Shown: positions 21,632 through 30,289 of the stretch, one piece after another
How the letters are laid out: every line of letters begins with the position of its first letter
Numbering within the stretch: position 1 is the stretch's first letter
Assembly: GCF_003113265.1 (NCBI RefSeq)
Contig: NZ_PUIV01000022.1
Span: forward strand, 1 to 62,049
DNA length: 62,049 nucleotides
DNA from: Methylosinus sporium
Lineage (GTDB): Bacteria; Pseudomonadota; Alphaproteobacteria; Rhizobiales; Beijerinckiaceae
Direction: 5' to 3'
Notes under the pieces: generated by a model
What the model saw: only the letters and a program-made list of their open reading frames with translations
Database searches by the model: none
Told to the model about the DNA's origin: nothing
Made by a program: the position numbers and the translations under genes

Positions 21632-22864
21632 TCACTCGGCGTCGAGGCCATAGAGCGAATGCAGCGTGCGCACTGCGAGCTCGGTATAGGCGGCGTCGAT
21701 CAGCACGGAGAATTTGATCTCCGAAGTGGTGATGGCGCGAATGTTCACGCCCTTCTCGGCCAGCGCCTTGAAGGCGCGGGCGGCGACGCCGGCGTGGCTT
21801 CGCATTCCGATGCCGATGGCCGAGACCTTCGCCACATCCTTGGCGCCGGCGAGCCCGGCATAACCGATCGAAGGCCTCGCCTTCTCGAGAATGGAGAGGC
21901 AGCGCTCATATTCGGCCGCCGGCACGGTGAAGGTCATGTCGGTCATGGTCGCGTCGGAAGCGACCTGCACGATCATATCGACATTGACGCCGGCCTCGGC
22001 CAGCGGCACGAAGACCGCGGCCGCCACGCCCGGCTTGTCGGCGACGCCGCGAAGGGTGATCTGCGCCTCGTCGCGCGAGAAGGCGATGCCGGTCACGACC
22101 TGGGCTTCCACAATATCCTCCTCTTTGCAGATCAGCGTGCCGCTGTTGGGACGGGCCGGATCGTCGAAGGACGAACGGACGAAGGTGCGGACCCCATGCA
22201 CCATGGCCACCTCCACGGAGCGCACCTGCAGCACCTTGGCGCCGAGCGAGGCCATCTCCAGCATCTCCTCGAAGGCGATGCGCTCCATGCGCCGCGCCTT
22301 GGGCACGACGCGCGGATCGGTGGTGTAGACGCCGTCGACATCCGTATAAATGTCGCAGCGATCCGCTTCTATGGCGGCGGCGACGGCGACGGCGCTGGTG
22401 TCCGAGCCTCCGCGGCCGAGCGTGGTGATGCGGCCGCTCGGCTGGTGAATTCCCTGAAAGCCGGCGATGACGGCGACCTCGCCGCGATCGAAGCCGGCGC
22501 GCAGAGCGGAGCCGTCGATCGATTGGATGCGCGCAGAGCCATGGGCGTCGCTGGTCAGGATCGGGATTTGCCACCCCTGCCAGGAGCGCGCGGACAGGCC
22601 GATATTCTGCAGGGCAATGGCGAGAAGACCGGCCGTCACCTGCTCGCCGGAGGCGACGACAGCGTCATATTCGCGCTGATCGTGCAGGGCGGCGGCGTCC
22701 TTGCACCAGGCGACCAGCTCATTGGTCTTGCCGGACATGGCCGAGACCACGACGGCGACCTTATATCCCGCCTCCACCTCGCGCTTCACATGGAGCGCGA
22801 CATTGCGGATGCGCTCCACATTGGCGACCGAGGTGCCGCCGAATTTCATCACCAGACGAGCCAT
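21632..22864 (-). CDS. lysC: Aspartate kinase
   Basis: Phosphorylates aspartate, the first step toward lysine/diaminopimelate, threonine and methionine. The 410-residue protein starts MARLVMKFGGTSVANVERIR, with the KFGGTS nucleotide/aspartate motif at 7-12. A kinase domain (to about 250) with GFQGIHQPSGRITTLGRGGS is followed by two ACT domains (about 265-410), which usually give lysine and/or threonine feedback inhibition. The start at 22864 is set by family alignment; upstream codons in the frame are repeat-like. Its diaminopimelate branch feeds the meso-DAP used by MurE at the right end. Confidence 0.95.
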   Translation of the reverse strand: MARLVMKFGGTSVANVERIRNVALHVKREVEAGYKVAVVVSAMSGKTNELVAWCKDAAALHDQREYDAVVASGEQVTAGLLAIALQNIGLSARSWQGWQIPILTSDAHGSARIQSIDGSALRAGFDRGEVAVIAGFQGIHQPSGRITTLGRGGSDTSAVAVAAAIEADRCDIYTDVDGVYTTDPRVVPKARRMERIAFEEMLEMASLGAKVLQVRSVEVAMVHGVRTFVRSSFDDPARPNSGTLICKEEDIVEAQVVTGIAFSRDEAQITLRGVADKPGVAAAVFVPLAEAGVNVDMIVQVASDATMTDMTFTVPAAEYERCLSILEKARPSIGYAGLAGAKDVAKVSAIGIGMRSHAGVAARAFKALAEKGVNIRAITTSEIKFSVLIDAAYTELAVRTLHSLYGLDAE

Positions 22865-23014
22865 GACCGACCTAGATTGGAAACACGGGCCCGGCTCGGG
22901 CGAGCCGGATGGCCGCTCGCATCCGACCAAAAGCGGGCGTATATGTGACGCCCCCGCCGCCGGTGTCAACGCCGCGGCGGGGACGGGACTCTAGGCGAAC
23001 CGAAACCCCGCTAC

Positions 23015-23132
23015 CCCTCATGCTGAGGAGCGCCTGAAAGGCGCGTCTCGAAGCGCGAGGGCTCCAGAAGGCGGGGGCCGACGGTTTCCTCGTCCTTCGA
23101 GACGCCTGCTTCGCAGGCTCCTCAGGATGAGG
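23015..23132. repeat. Family B intergenic repeat, copy 1
   Basis: A long imperfect inverted repeat between the divergent genes lysC and ubiG; it accounts for most of this 321-bp gene-free gap. Outer arms are CCTCATGCTGAGGAGCGCCT and AGGCTCCTCAGGATGAGG. Inner arms GCGTCTCGAAGCGCGAGG and CCTTCGAGACGC pair around the centre. It shares arms and centre (GGCTCCAGAAGGCGG) with the copy at 25521-25637. Confidence 0.85.
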
Positions 23133-23185
23133 AAACCTCCGGCCTGCGGTTCGGAGCCCGGAAGGCCGAACAAAAGAGGACAAGC

Positions 23186-23959
23186 GTGCCGCAGCATCAT
23201 GACCGCCCCCATTCCGCCAGCGTCGACCCGAAAGACGTCGAACGTTTCGACCGGCTCGGCGAGCTGTGGTGGGACGCCACGGGCAAGATGGGCATTTTGC
23301 ACGAGATCAATCCGGTCCGAGTCCATTACATCCGCGATCTCGCCTGCCGTCATTTCCGCGCGGACGGCGCGGCCCGCGACCGTCATGACGCGCGACCGCT
23401 CGAAGGGCTGCGACTCGTCGATATCGGCTGCGGCGGCGGCATATTGAGCGAATCGCTGGCCGAACTGGGCGCGAAGGTCACGGCCGTCGATCCCGCGCCC
23501 AATAATATAGAGGTGGCGCGTCGCCATGCGGAGCGCTCTGGCCTCGACATCGCCTATCGCAACAGCACCGCCGAGGCGCTGGCTGCGGAAGGCGCGCGCT
23601 TCGATATCGTCGTCGCCATGGAGGTGCTGGAGCATGTCGAAGGACAGAGCGATTTCGTCGCGACGCTCGCCTCGCTGGTCGAGCCCGGCGGAATGCTGTT
23701 TCTCGCGACCATAGACCGCACGCTGAAGAGCTATGCGCTGGCGATTCTCGGCGCCGAATATGTGCTGGGCTGGGTGCCGCGCGGCACGCACGACCACGAC
23801 AAATTCGTCCGGCCCGACGAATTGTCCGCCTGGCTGCGCCGCGTCGGATTGCGCGAGATCGACCGCTCCGGCATGAGCTTCCAGCCGCTGACGCGCAGCT
23901 GGCGCAAGAGCCACGACACCGATGTGAATTATATGATGGCGGCGAAAAAGTCCGGCTGA
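23186..23959 (+). CDS. ubiG: 3-demethylubiquinone-9 3-O-methyltransferase
   Basis: Catalyses both O-methylations of ubiquinone synthesis. The 257-residue protein has the family hallmarks: FDRLGELWWDATGKMGILHE near the N-terminus, HEINPVRVHYI, motif I LVDIGCGGGILSE (77-89), motif II MEVLEHV, and the C-terminal SFQPLTRSWRKSHDTDVNYM. The start is GTG at 23186 with AGAGGA 5 nt upstream. In many alphaproteobacteria ubiG is divergent from lysC, exactly as here. Family B repeats lie upstream of it and beyond murJ. Confidence 0.96.
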   Translation: MPQHHDRPHSASVDPKDVERFDRLGELWWDATGKMGILHEINPVRVHYIRDLACRHFRADGAARDRHDARPLEGLRLVDIGCGGGILSESLAELGAKVTAVDPAPNNIEVARRHAERSGLDIAYRNSTAEALAAEGARFDIVVAMEVLEHVEGQSDFVATLASLVEPGGMLFLATIDRTLKSYALAILGAEYVLGWVPRGTHDHDKFVRPDELSAWLRRVGLREIDRSGMSFQPLTRSWRKSHDTDVNYMMAAKKSG

Positions 23960-23967
23960 CGCGCAGA

Positions 23968-25506
23968 TCAGCGTTTTGCCCGTCTCAGCTGCGACAGGCG
24001 CAGGCCGAAGAGGCGCAGGCAGACGGCGAGAACGCTTCCATAGACGAGTGCTCCCGCCGCGCCCAGCAGCAGCAGAGCGGCGATATCGCGCAAGGGGCCG
24101 AGGCGCCCCGCCAGCGCCATCGCCGGCCCATAGCCATAGATGGCCGTCGCCAGCAGGGGCGCGCTTGCGCAAAGACTTGCGATCGAGACGCGCAAAAACG
24201 TCTCGTCGAAGCGCATCGCCCCGCGATGCAGCGCGAGGCCGATCAGCGCAGCGAGATTGAGCCAGAGGCCGACGGAGGTCGCGGTGGCGAGGCCCGGCGC
24301 GCCCATGGGCTCATAGAGCGCGATCTTCAGCCCCACATTCACCACGACGGCGCCGAGCGCGACATACATGGGCGTCTTGGTGTCGCCATGCGCCTGAAAG
24401 CTGGCGCGCGCCGAGGCGATCAGCACGAGCGCCATCAGCCCGCCGCCATAGGCCGTGAGCACATCCGCCGACGCGGCGGCGTCAGCGTGGGTGAAGGCGC
24501 CGCGCAGGAAGACGCCGCTCATGATGAGTTCGGGGATCGTCACAAAAGCAATGAAGAAAGGCGCGGCCAGCGCGATGGTCAGCGCCATCACGCGATTTTG
24601 CGCCGCATGGGCGCCGTCCTCGTCGCCAGCGGCGATGCGGCGGCTCATCTCCGGCAGCAGCACTGTGCCGGCGGCGAGGCCGATGACGCCATTGGGCAGC
24701 TGATAGATGCGGTCGGCGTAATTGATCGAGGAGACGCCGCCGTCCGGGAGCATGGAGGCGATGATTGTATCGGCGAAAATGGCGATCTGCCCGCTCGCCG
24801 AGCCGATCACCGCCGGCCCCAGCATCAGGAAGAATTCGCGCACGCGATTCCAATGCGGCCGCGCGAGGCCTTCCATCACGCCGATCAAGCGTGCGTTGGC
24901 CATCAGCAGCGCGAGCTGCAAGACGCCGGAGATCGTCACGCCCCAGGCGGCGGCGAAAGCCGCGCTCGGAAACAGGAAGGCGACGGCGAGCGCCGCCATC
25001 ATGGAAAGATTGAGCAGATTGGGCGCGAAGGCGGGCGCGGCGAAACGGCCATTGGCGTTGAGCGTGCCTTGATGCAGCGTCACCAGAGTCATGCAGAGCA
25101 GATAGGGAAAGGTGATGCGCGTCAGCGAAACGGCGAGCGCGAATTTTTCCGGCCGATCGTCGAGGCCCGGCGCGAGCAGGGCGACGAATTGCGGCATGAA
25201 GGCGTAAGCGAGGATGAGCAGCAGAATCTGCGAGGCGAGCAGAAGCGTGAACACCTCGCTCGAAAATTCTTTCGCCGAGTCTTTTCCCTGCTGCTCGAGC
25301 GCCTTGGAATAGCAGGGGACATAGGCGGCGTTGAAGGCGCCCTCGCCGAAAATGGCGCGGAAATGATTGGGCAGTCGAAAGGCGATGAAGAAAGCGTCCG
25401 CCGCGAGTCCGGCGCCGAGAATGCCCGACAGCATCACATCGCGCAGAAAGCCCGTGATGCGCGAGAGCAGCGTGAAGCCGCCGACGGAGAGGAGATTACG
25501 AATCAT
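23968..25506 (-). CDS. murJ: Lipid II flippase
   Basis: Moves lipid II (and related undecaprenyl-linked precursors) across the inner membrane for peptidoglycan assembly. The 512-residue protein has about 14 predicted TM helices and the MviN/MurJ family start: SVGGFTLLSRITGFLRDVML, GAGLAADAFFIAFRLPNHFR and IFGEGAFNAAYVP. The stop lies 8 bp from the ubiG stop (convergent). The upstream side carries a family B repeat 15 bp from the start codon. It is separate from the dcw cluster, as is usual. Confidence 0.95.
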   Translation of the reverse strand: MIRNLLSVGGFTLLSRITGFLRDVMLSGILGAGLAADAFFIAFRLPNHFRAIFGEGAFNAAYVPCYSKALEQQGKDSAKEFSSEVFTLLLASQILLLILAYAFMPQFVALLAPGLDDRPEKFALAVSLTRITFPYLLCMTLVTLHQGTLNANGRFAAPAFAPNLLNLSMMAALAVAFLFPSAAFAAAWGVTISGVLQLALLMANARLIGVMEGLARPHWNRVREFFLMLGPAVIGSASGQIAIFADTIIASMLPDGGVSSINYADRIYQLPNGVIGLAAGTVLLPEMSRRIAAGDEDGAHAAQNRVMALTIALAAPFFIAFVTIPELIMSGVFLRGAFTHADAAASADVLTAYGGGLMALVLIASARASFQAHGDTKTPMYVALGAVVVNVGLKIALYEPMGAPGLATATSVGLWLNLAALIGLALHRGAMRFDETFLRVSIASLCASAPLLATAIYGYGPAMALAGRLGPLRDIAALLLLGAAGALVYGSVLAVCLRLFGLRLSQLRRAKR

Positions 25507-25520
25507 GGAGCAACCACACT

Positions 25521-25637
25521 CCTCATGCTGAGGAGCGGCCGCAGGCCGCGTCTCGAAGCACGAGGGGCTCCAGAAGGCGGAACCGTGGGATGCGGCGTGC
25601 TTCGAGACGCGTCTTTCAGGCGCTCCTCAGCATGAGG
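25521..25637. repeat. Family B intergenic repeat, copy 2
   Basis: Near-perfect inverted repeat between murJ and the glycosyltransferase gene. Outer arms CCTCATGCTGAGGAGCG and CGCTCCTCAGCATGAGG (25621-25637) are exact reverse complements; inner arms GCGTCTCGAAGCACGAGG and CGTGCTTCGAGACGCG also pair. Compared with copy 1 the tips differ, so the copies diverged or vary in modules. Its closeness to the murJ start means it may be in the murJ leader. Confidence 0.85.
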
Positions 25638-25657
25638 GTGACTCGGGAGCCCTATAT

Positions 25658-26638
25658 TCATTTGAGTGGTCTCGCAGGCTCATCGTCTTCCACGCCCACT
25701 CGTTCGGCGACGAGATAGAGCGGACGTCCTTTCACCTCGGCGAAAATGAGCGCGATATACTCTCCGAGCACGCCGAGCGAGAACAGCTGCATTCCGCCGA
25801 GAAAGGCGATGGAGACGATCAGCGAGGCGTAGCCGGGCACATCCACGCCATAGAACACCGTGCGCCAGAAATAATAGGCCGCCATGGCGAGCGCGAAGGT
25901 CGAGACGATGATCCCCACCACGGCCCAGACCTTCAGCGGCACGGAGGAGAAGGACATCAGCCCGTCGAGCGCGAAGCGGATGAGCTTGGCGTAATTGAAT
26001 TTGGAGCGGCCGGAGGCGCGCTCCTCCACCTCGAAGGGCACGCCGATCGATTTGAAGCCGATCCAGGCGAAAAGGCCCTTGGAGAAGCGCGCCCGCTCGC
26101 GCATTCGCGAGAGCGCGTCGATCGCCTGGCGGTCGAGCAGGCGGAAATCGCCGGCGCCGCGCGGCAGAGGCGTCTCGCCGAAACGATCGAACAGGCCATA
26201 GAAGAGATTGGCGAAGAGCGTTCGCAGCAGCGGCTCGCCGGCGCGGTCGCGGCGCACGCCATAGACGTTCTTATAGCCCTCGCGCCATTTGGCGACGAAT
26301 TCGGCGATCGTCTCCGGCGGATGCTGGAGGTCGGCGTCCATCAGCGCCACGGCTGCGCCGCGGGAGTGGTCGAGAGCGGCGGCGATAGCGATCTCCTTGC
26401 CGAAATTGCGACTGAAGGAGACTGCTTTGACGCGGGGGTCCTCCTCATGCAATTCGCGCAATCCCGCGAGCGTTTCGTCGGAGGAGCCGTCGTCGACGAA
26501 GACGATCTCGAAAGAGGTGGCGCAGCGCTCCAGCACGGGCTTCAGCCTGGCGACGAGCGGGCGAAGATTGGCCGCCTCATTGAAGACCGGAATGGCTACG
26601 GATATCTCCGGAGGCGGATTTTCGGCTTTATCGTCCAT
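25658..26638 (-). CDS. Polyprenyl-phosphate glycosyltransferase (GT2, DPM1/GtrB/ArnC-like)
   Basis: A 326-residue enzyme predicted to transfer a sugar from a nucleotide donor to undecaprenyl phosphate at the inner membrane. The GT-A domain (about 10-235) has VAIPVFNEAANLRPLV, FVDDGSSDETL (Asp49-Asp50) and the metal-binding LMDADLQHPPE (101-103 DAD). Two C-terminal TM helices (about 245-315) end with GEYIALIFAEVKGRPLY, typical of this group. The start at 26638 is preferred; the frame extends to 26680. A ChbG/YdjC deacetylase is divergent 104 bp away, the pair used in lipid A amino-sugar decoration in Francisella (FlmF2/NaxD). Confidence 0.88.
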   Translation of the reverse strand: MDDKAENPPPEISVAIPVFNEAANLRPLVARLKPVLERCATSFEIVFVDDGSSDETLAGLRELHEEDPRVKAVSFSRNFGKEIAIAAALDHSRGAAVALMDADLQHPPETIAEFVAKWREGYKNVYGVRRDRAGEPLLRTLFANLFYGLFDRFGETPLPRGAGDFRLLDRQAIDALSRMRERARFSKGLFAWIGFKSIGVPFEVEERASGRSKFNYAKLIRFALDGLMSFSSVPLKVWAVVGIIVSTFALAMAAYYFWRTVFYGVDVPGYASLIVSIAFLGGMQLFSLGVLGEYIALIFAEVKGRPLYLVAERVGVEDDEPARPLK

Positions 26639-26742
26639 CGCTCGCCTTATAGGTTCGAACCGGGCAAGAGAAACGGGCAAGACCTAGGCGGGCGCGCGAA
26701 AATGCGCAAGCGCGCCGCGGCGTGGGAAGGGCAGGACAGAAG

Positions 26743-27597
26743 ATGGCGGCGCAACGTGCGGTCGCGCTCTGCGCGGACGATTATGGTCTCTCCATGGGCG
26801 TCAGCCTCGGCATTCTCGAGGCGCTGGACGCCGGGCGGCTGACGGCGGTCTCCGCGCTCACCAATGTCGATCGCTGGCCGGCCATGGGGCGGGAGCTGGC
26901 GCGCCGCCGCCATGACGCCGATATCGGCGTGCATTTCAATCTGACCCTCGGGCGTCCGCTCGCCAATATGCCGAAATTCGCTCCGGGCGGCGTGTTTCCG
27001 CCTTTGCGCGAGGTGATTCGCGCCGCCATGCGCGGAAAGCTGCCGATGGAGGAGATCCGCGCCGAGATCGACCGCCAGATCGACCGATTCTATGCGGTGA
27101 TGAGCCGCGCGCCGGACCATCTCGACGGGCATCAGCATGTTCATGCGCTGCCCGGCGTGCGCACGGCGCTGTTCGACGCGCTGGAGAAGCGCGGCCTCAC
27201 CGGCGAGAAGCTGTGGCTGCGCGACGCCGGCGATCGAATGCATCGCATCGTGATTCGCGGCTCGGACATGCGCAAGGCTCTGGCGGTGCGCGCCATCGGG
27301 CGCGGCTATCGGCGCGAGGCGGTGGCGCGCGGCTTTCTGCTCAACGAAGGCTTCGCTGGCTTTTCCGATTTCGATCCGCAGAGCGATTACGCCGCGCAAT
27401 TCGAAACCTATTTGCGCGCGCCCGGCGAGCGGCATCTCGTGATGTGCCATCCCGGCCGTGTCGACGAGGATTTGCGCGCGCAAGATCCGGTGACCGTGAC
27501 ACGCGAGCAGGAGCTCGCCTTTTTGCTCTCGCCGCGTTTCGAAGAGGTGCTGCTCGTTCGCAGCGCCGCGCTCGGCCGGTTGAGACGGGAAGCGTGA
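26743..27597 (+). CDS. ChbG/YdjC-family carbohydrate deacetylase
   Basis: A 284-residue metal-dependent deacetylase. Family residues are visible: Asp12-Asp13 in LCADDYGLSMGV, His64 in IGVHFNLTLG, and His130/132/134 in LDGHQHVHALPGVR. The C-terminal VMCHPGRVD motif is also there. The family removes N-acetyl groups from chitooligosaccharides, hopanoid sugars (HpnK) or undecaprenyl-phosphate-GalNAc (NaxD). The divergent GT2 neighbour favours a lipid-linked amino sugar as substrate; this is inference. The start at 26743 is chosen because the conserved strand begins there. Confidence 0.85.
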   Translation: MAAQRAVALCADDYGLSMGVSLGILEALDAGRLTAVSALTNVDRWPAMGRELARRRHDADIGVHFNLTLGRPLANMPKFAPGGVFPPLREVIRAAMRGKLPMEEIRAEIDRQIDRFYAVMSRAPDHLDGHQHVHALPGVRTALFDALEKRGLTGEKLWLRDAGDRMHRIVIRGSDMRKALAVRAIGRGYRREAVARGFLLNEGFAGFSDFDPQSDYAAQFETYLRAPGERHLVMCHPGRVDEDLRAQDPVTVTREQELAFLLSPRFEEVLLVRSAALGRLRREA

Positions 27598-27632
27598 AAC
27601 AGCTTCGTCGGCGGCAAAGCTGATCACGAGCG

Positions 27633-27667
27633 AAAAGACCGGCTTCCGATGCGAACAGAAGCCGGTC
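27633..27667 (-). terminator. Rho-independent terminator of cysK
   Basis: GACCGGCTTC (27637-27646) and GAAGCCGGTC (27658-27667) form a perfect 10-bp stem with an 11-nt loop. Read on the minus strand it is followed by TTTTCG. It lies 17 bp past the cysK stop. Confidence 0.88.
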
Positions 27668-27683
27668 CCGCGATGCAATTATG

Positions 27684-28673
27684 TCAGACGCCTTCGAACA
27701 GAGCGGTCGAGAGATAGCGCTCGGCGAAGTCGGGGATGATCAGCACGATATTCTTGCCCTCGGCCTCTGGACGCGCGGCGATTTCGAGCGCGGCGGCGAC
27801 GGCTGCGCCCGACGAGATGCCGACCGGAATGCCTTCGAATTTGGCGAGCTGACGCGCGGTCTCGAAAGCGGTCTGATTGCCGATGGTGACGATCTCGTCG
27901 ATGATCGTGCGGTCGAGGATCGGCGGCACGAAGCCGGGGCCGATGCCCTGAATCTTATGCGGTCCCGGCGGACGGCCGGAGAGCACCGCCGAATCCTCGG
28001 GCTCCACGGCGACGACCTTGAGGCTGGGGCGGCGCGGCTTCAGCACCTGGCCGACGCCGGTGATGGTGCCGCCCGTGCCGACGCCGGAGACGAAATAATC
28101 GATTTCGCCCTTGGTGTCGTTCCAAATCTCTTCGGCCGTGGTGACGCGATGGATTTCGGGATTGGCCGGATTCTCGAACTGCTGCGGAATGACCGCGTCG
28201 GGATTTTCCGCGGCGAGCTCGGTGGCCTTGGCCACGGCGCCCTTCATGCCCTGCGCGGCCGGCGTCAGCACCAGCTCGGCGCCGAGCACGGCGAGAATGC
28301 GCCGACGCTCGATCGACATGGATTCCGGCATCACCAGAACGAGGCGATAGCCGCGCGCGGCGGCGACGAAGGCGAGCGCAATGCCCGTATTGCCGGAGGT
28401 CGGCTCGATCAAGAGATTGCGACCGGGCGCGATGCGGCCGCTCTTTTCCAGCGAGTCGATCAGATTGACGCCGATGCGATCCTTGACGCTGGCGAGCGGA
28501 TTGAAGAATTCGAGCTTGCCGAGAAGATTGGCTTTGACGCCCTTCTCCTTGGCGAGACGGTCGAAACGCACGAGCGGCGTATCGCCGATCGTCTGCGTGA
28601 TCGAATCATAGATACGGCCGCGGCCGGGTTTTTCCGATCGGATGAAAATCGGCGCTGCTACTGCCTCAGACAT
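27684..28673 (-). CDS. cysK: Cysteine synthase A (O-acetylserine sulfhydrylase)
   Basis: PLP enzyme making cysteine from O-acetylserine and sulfide. The 329-residue protein has the PLP lysine Lys64 in [13 protein letters not shown], the substrate loop [13 protein letters not shown], and the phosphate-binding [12 protein letters not shown]. The ATG follows GGAG at 5 nt. Its downstream terminator is clear. An Lrp-type regulator gene ends 48 bp upstream on the same strand and may be cotranscribed with it or control it. Confidence 0.96.
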   Translation of the reverse strand: MSEAVAAPIFIRSEKPGRGRIYDSITQTIGDTPLVRFDRLAKEKGVKANLLGKLEFFNPLASVKDRIGVNLIDSLEKSGRIAPGRNLLIEPTSGNTGIALAFVAAARGYRLVLVMPESMSIERRRILAVLGAELVLTPAAQGMKGAVAKATELAAENPDAVIPQQFENPANPEIHRVTTAEEIWNDTKGEIDYFVSGVGTGGTITGVGQVLKPRRPSLKVVAVEPEDSAVLSGRPPGPHKIQGIGPGFVPPILDRTIIDEIVTIGNQTAFETARQLAKFEGIPVGISSGAAVAAALEIAARPEAEGKNIVLIIPDFAERYLSTALFEGV

Positions 28674-28720
28674 GGGTTGCTCCTCGAATTATGTCGGTCG
28701 CTGACGCGCTTGTCGCGAGC

Positions 28721-29233
28721 TTATCCTGCAACGGCCTCTTCGGCCACCCGGCGCGCGCGGGGAAAGGCGATCGGCGGAGCGGTTTCGAGCGGCAGAGCCG
28801 TCGTCGCCTTGATTCGCTCCATGGCGAAGCGCGACACCACATTGCGCAGAGGCGCGACCGCGATGAGGCGCTTATAGAATTCGTCGAAGGCGATCATGTC
28901 GGAGACGACCACCCTCAGCATGTAATCGACGTCGCCCGCCATGCGATAGAACTCCACCACCTCCGGCATGGCGGCGACGGAACGGGTGAAGCGATCGAGC
29001 CAGGCGTCGGAATGCTCGCCGGCGACGATGGAGACATAGACGCTGAGGCCGAGACCGAGCTTCTCGGGCGAGAGCAGAGCGACCCGCCCCTGCAGAACGC
29101 CGCTCGCCTCCAGCCGCTGGATGCGCTTCCAGCAGGGCGTCTGCGACAGCCCGACCTGCGCCGCTATGTCGGCGATGGAGAGAGAGGCGTCCTCCTGGAG
29201 AATCGAGAGAATGTGGCGGTCGATGGCGTCCAT
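28721..29233 (-). CDS. Lrp/AsnC-family transcriptional regulator
   Basis: A 170-residue regulator. An N-terminal HTH (MDAIDRHILSILQEDASLSI, then QVGLSQTPCWKRIQRLEASG) precedes a RAM/AsnC ligand domain (about 65-145) with AMPEVVEFYRMAGDVDYMLR. The SQTPCWKRI helix is the form seen in Lrp-like, BkdR-like and cysteine-responsive regulators (CuyR/DecR group). The protein ends in a short Ala/Pro tail. The start at 29233 is the family Met. An inverted repeat lies about 30 bp upstream. Its place directly upstream of cysK suggests cysteine or sulfur control. Confidence 0.88.
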   Translation of the reverse strand: MDAIDRHILSILQEDASLSIADIAAQVGLSQTPCWKRIQRLEASGVLQGRVALLSPEKLGLGLSVYVSIVAGEHSDAWLDRFTRSVAAMPEVVEFYRMAGDVDYMLRVVVSDMIAFDEFYKRLIAVAPLRNVVSRFAMERIKATTALPLETAPPIAFPRARRVAEEAVAG

Positions 29234-29583
29234 GGCGCTTCCGGCGTTCGAGAAAGATTTTCCTATAGTCCACAAAAATACTATAACATGTCAAGATAGA
29301 AGCGACGGCCGAGGCGGCTCGCGGCCCGACGGCCATGACGGCGGGAAATGGCGCGACCGCGGTCGAATTGCCCGCCGCGCTGCGGTGAGCGCGGCTTAAT
29401 CGCTGATTTGTCTACGAATAACATAGGCTGTAGAAGAAACTCGCCGCTTTGCGCGGCGTCGAGGGCCGCCGGGCCGCCAGTGGACAAGCGGCGCAAAATG
29501 GCGCCAATTTGCTGTAGAATCTGCTCGCCGGAGAAAATTTCACCCTACACGCCGGCTATGCGGACCCGAGGAGACGCCGCTTC
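29234..29583. promoter_or_regulatory. Divergent lrp/rrf2 intergenic region with an inverted repeat
   Basis: TATAGT (29264-29269) and ACTATA (29280-29285) form an inverted repeat with 10-nt spacing in a local AT-rich patch, about 30 bp upstream of the Lrp-type start. This fits an autoregulatory Lrp site. The remaining 300 bp before the Rrf2 start hold nothing I recognise. Confidence 0.45.
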
Positions 29584-30045
29584 ATGTTGACGAAGAAAGC
29601 GAAATACGGATTGAAGGCGATGGTCTATCTGGCCGGTTTCGAGCCGGGGCGGACCTCGCTCGTCACCGATATCGCCGCGGCGAATCAGATCCCCAAGAAG
29701 TTTCTCGACGCCATTCTCGGCGAGCTGCGCAACGCCGGCTTCGTCCACTCCAAGAAGGGCAAGGGCGGCGGCTACACGCTGGCCCGTTCTGCGCAGGAGA
29801 TACGCGTCGGCGCCGTCATCAGAGTGCTGGACGGACCGCTCGCGCCGATCCAATGCGCCAGCCGCACCGTCTATCGCCGCTGCGACGATTGCGAGGACGA
29901 GGCCCATTGCACGGTGCGGCTCCTGATGCTCGAGGCGCGCGACGCCATCGCCAGCGTGCTCGACAATTGCACGCTCGCGCAGATGCGGGCGCTCGGCGAG
30001 GACGGCCCGGCCGGCGCGCTCGTGTCCGAACTCGAGCGAAACTGA
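29584..30045 (+). CDS. Rrf2-family transcriptional regulator with four cysteines
   Basis: A 153-residue winged-helix regulator. It starts MLTKKAKYGLKAMVYLAGFE, with the recognition region AAANQIPKKFLDAILGELRN and the wing KKGKGGGYTLAR. Cysteines 91, 100, 103 and 109 lie in the region where IscR, NsrR and RsrR bind an iron-sulfur cluster, but the C-x8-C-x2-C-x5-C spacing differs from IscR. It could sense sulfur, NO or redox state. GAGGAG stands before the ATG. An Lrp-type regulator and cysK are divergent upstream. Confidence 0.88.
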   Translation: MLTKKAKYGLKAMVYLAGFEPGRTSLVTDIAAANQIPKKFLDAILGELRNAGFVHSKKGKGGGYTLARSAQEIRVGAVIRVLDGPLAPIQCASRTVYRRCDDCEDEAHCTVRLLMLEARDAIASVLDNCTLAQMRALGEDGPAGALVSELERN

Positions 30046-30289
30046 CGGCGCTCGCGCGGAATCGGGGGAGGGCGTCCGGTCGCCATGGACATGCGCGCGG
30101 CGCGAACCTATAAAGCGCACGGCCGAGCTCTTGCAGCGCGGCGCGAGCGAAAGCGTTCGGCGAGAGGAGCCGGCCCGTCCGAACGCCTTCTTTGGAATTT
30201 TGGCGTCTTTTCAATATGCGGGGCGCCCGCGGCGGACCGGCGGCCGTCGTCGAGACCCCGCGAGAGGCCGGCGCGACGCCGGAAGGTCG

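Noticed and set aside
26643-26670. GGTTCGAACC as a tRNA T-arm
   Set aside because: No acceptor stem, D-arm or anticodon arm at the right distances; it lies in the upstream region of the glycosyltransferase gene.
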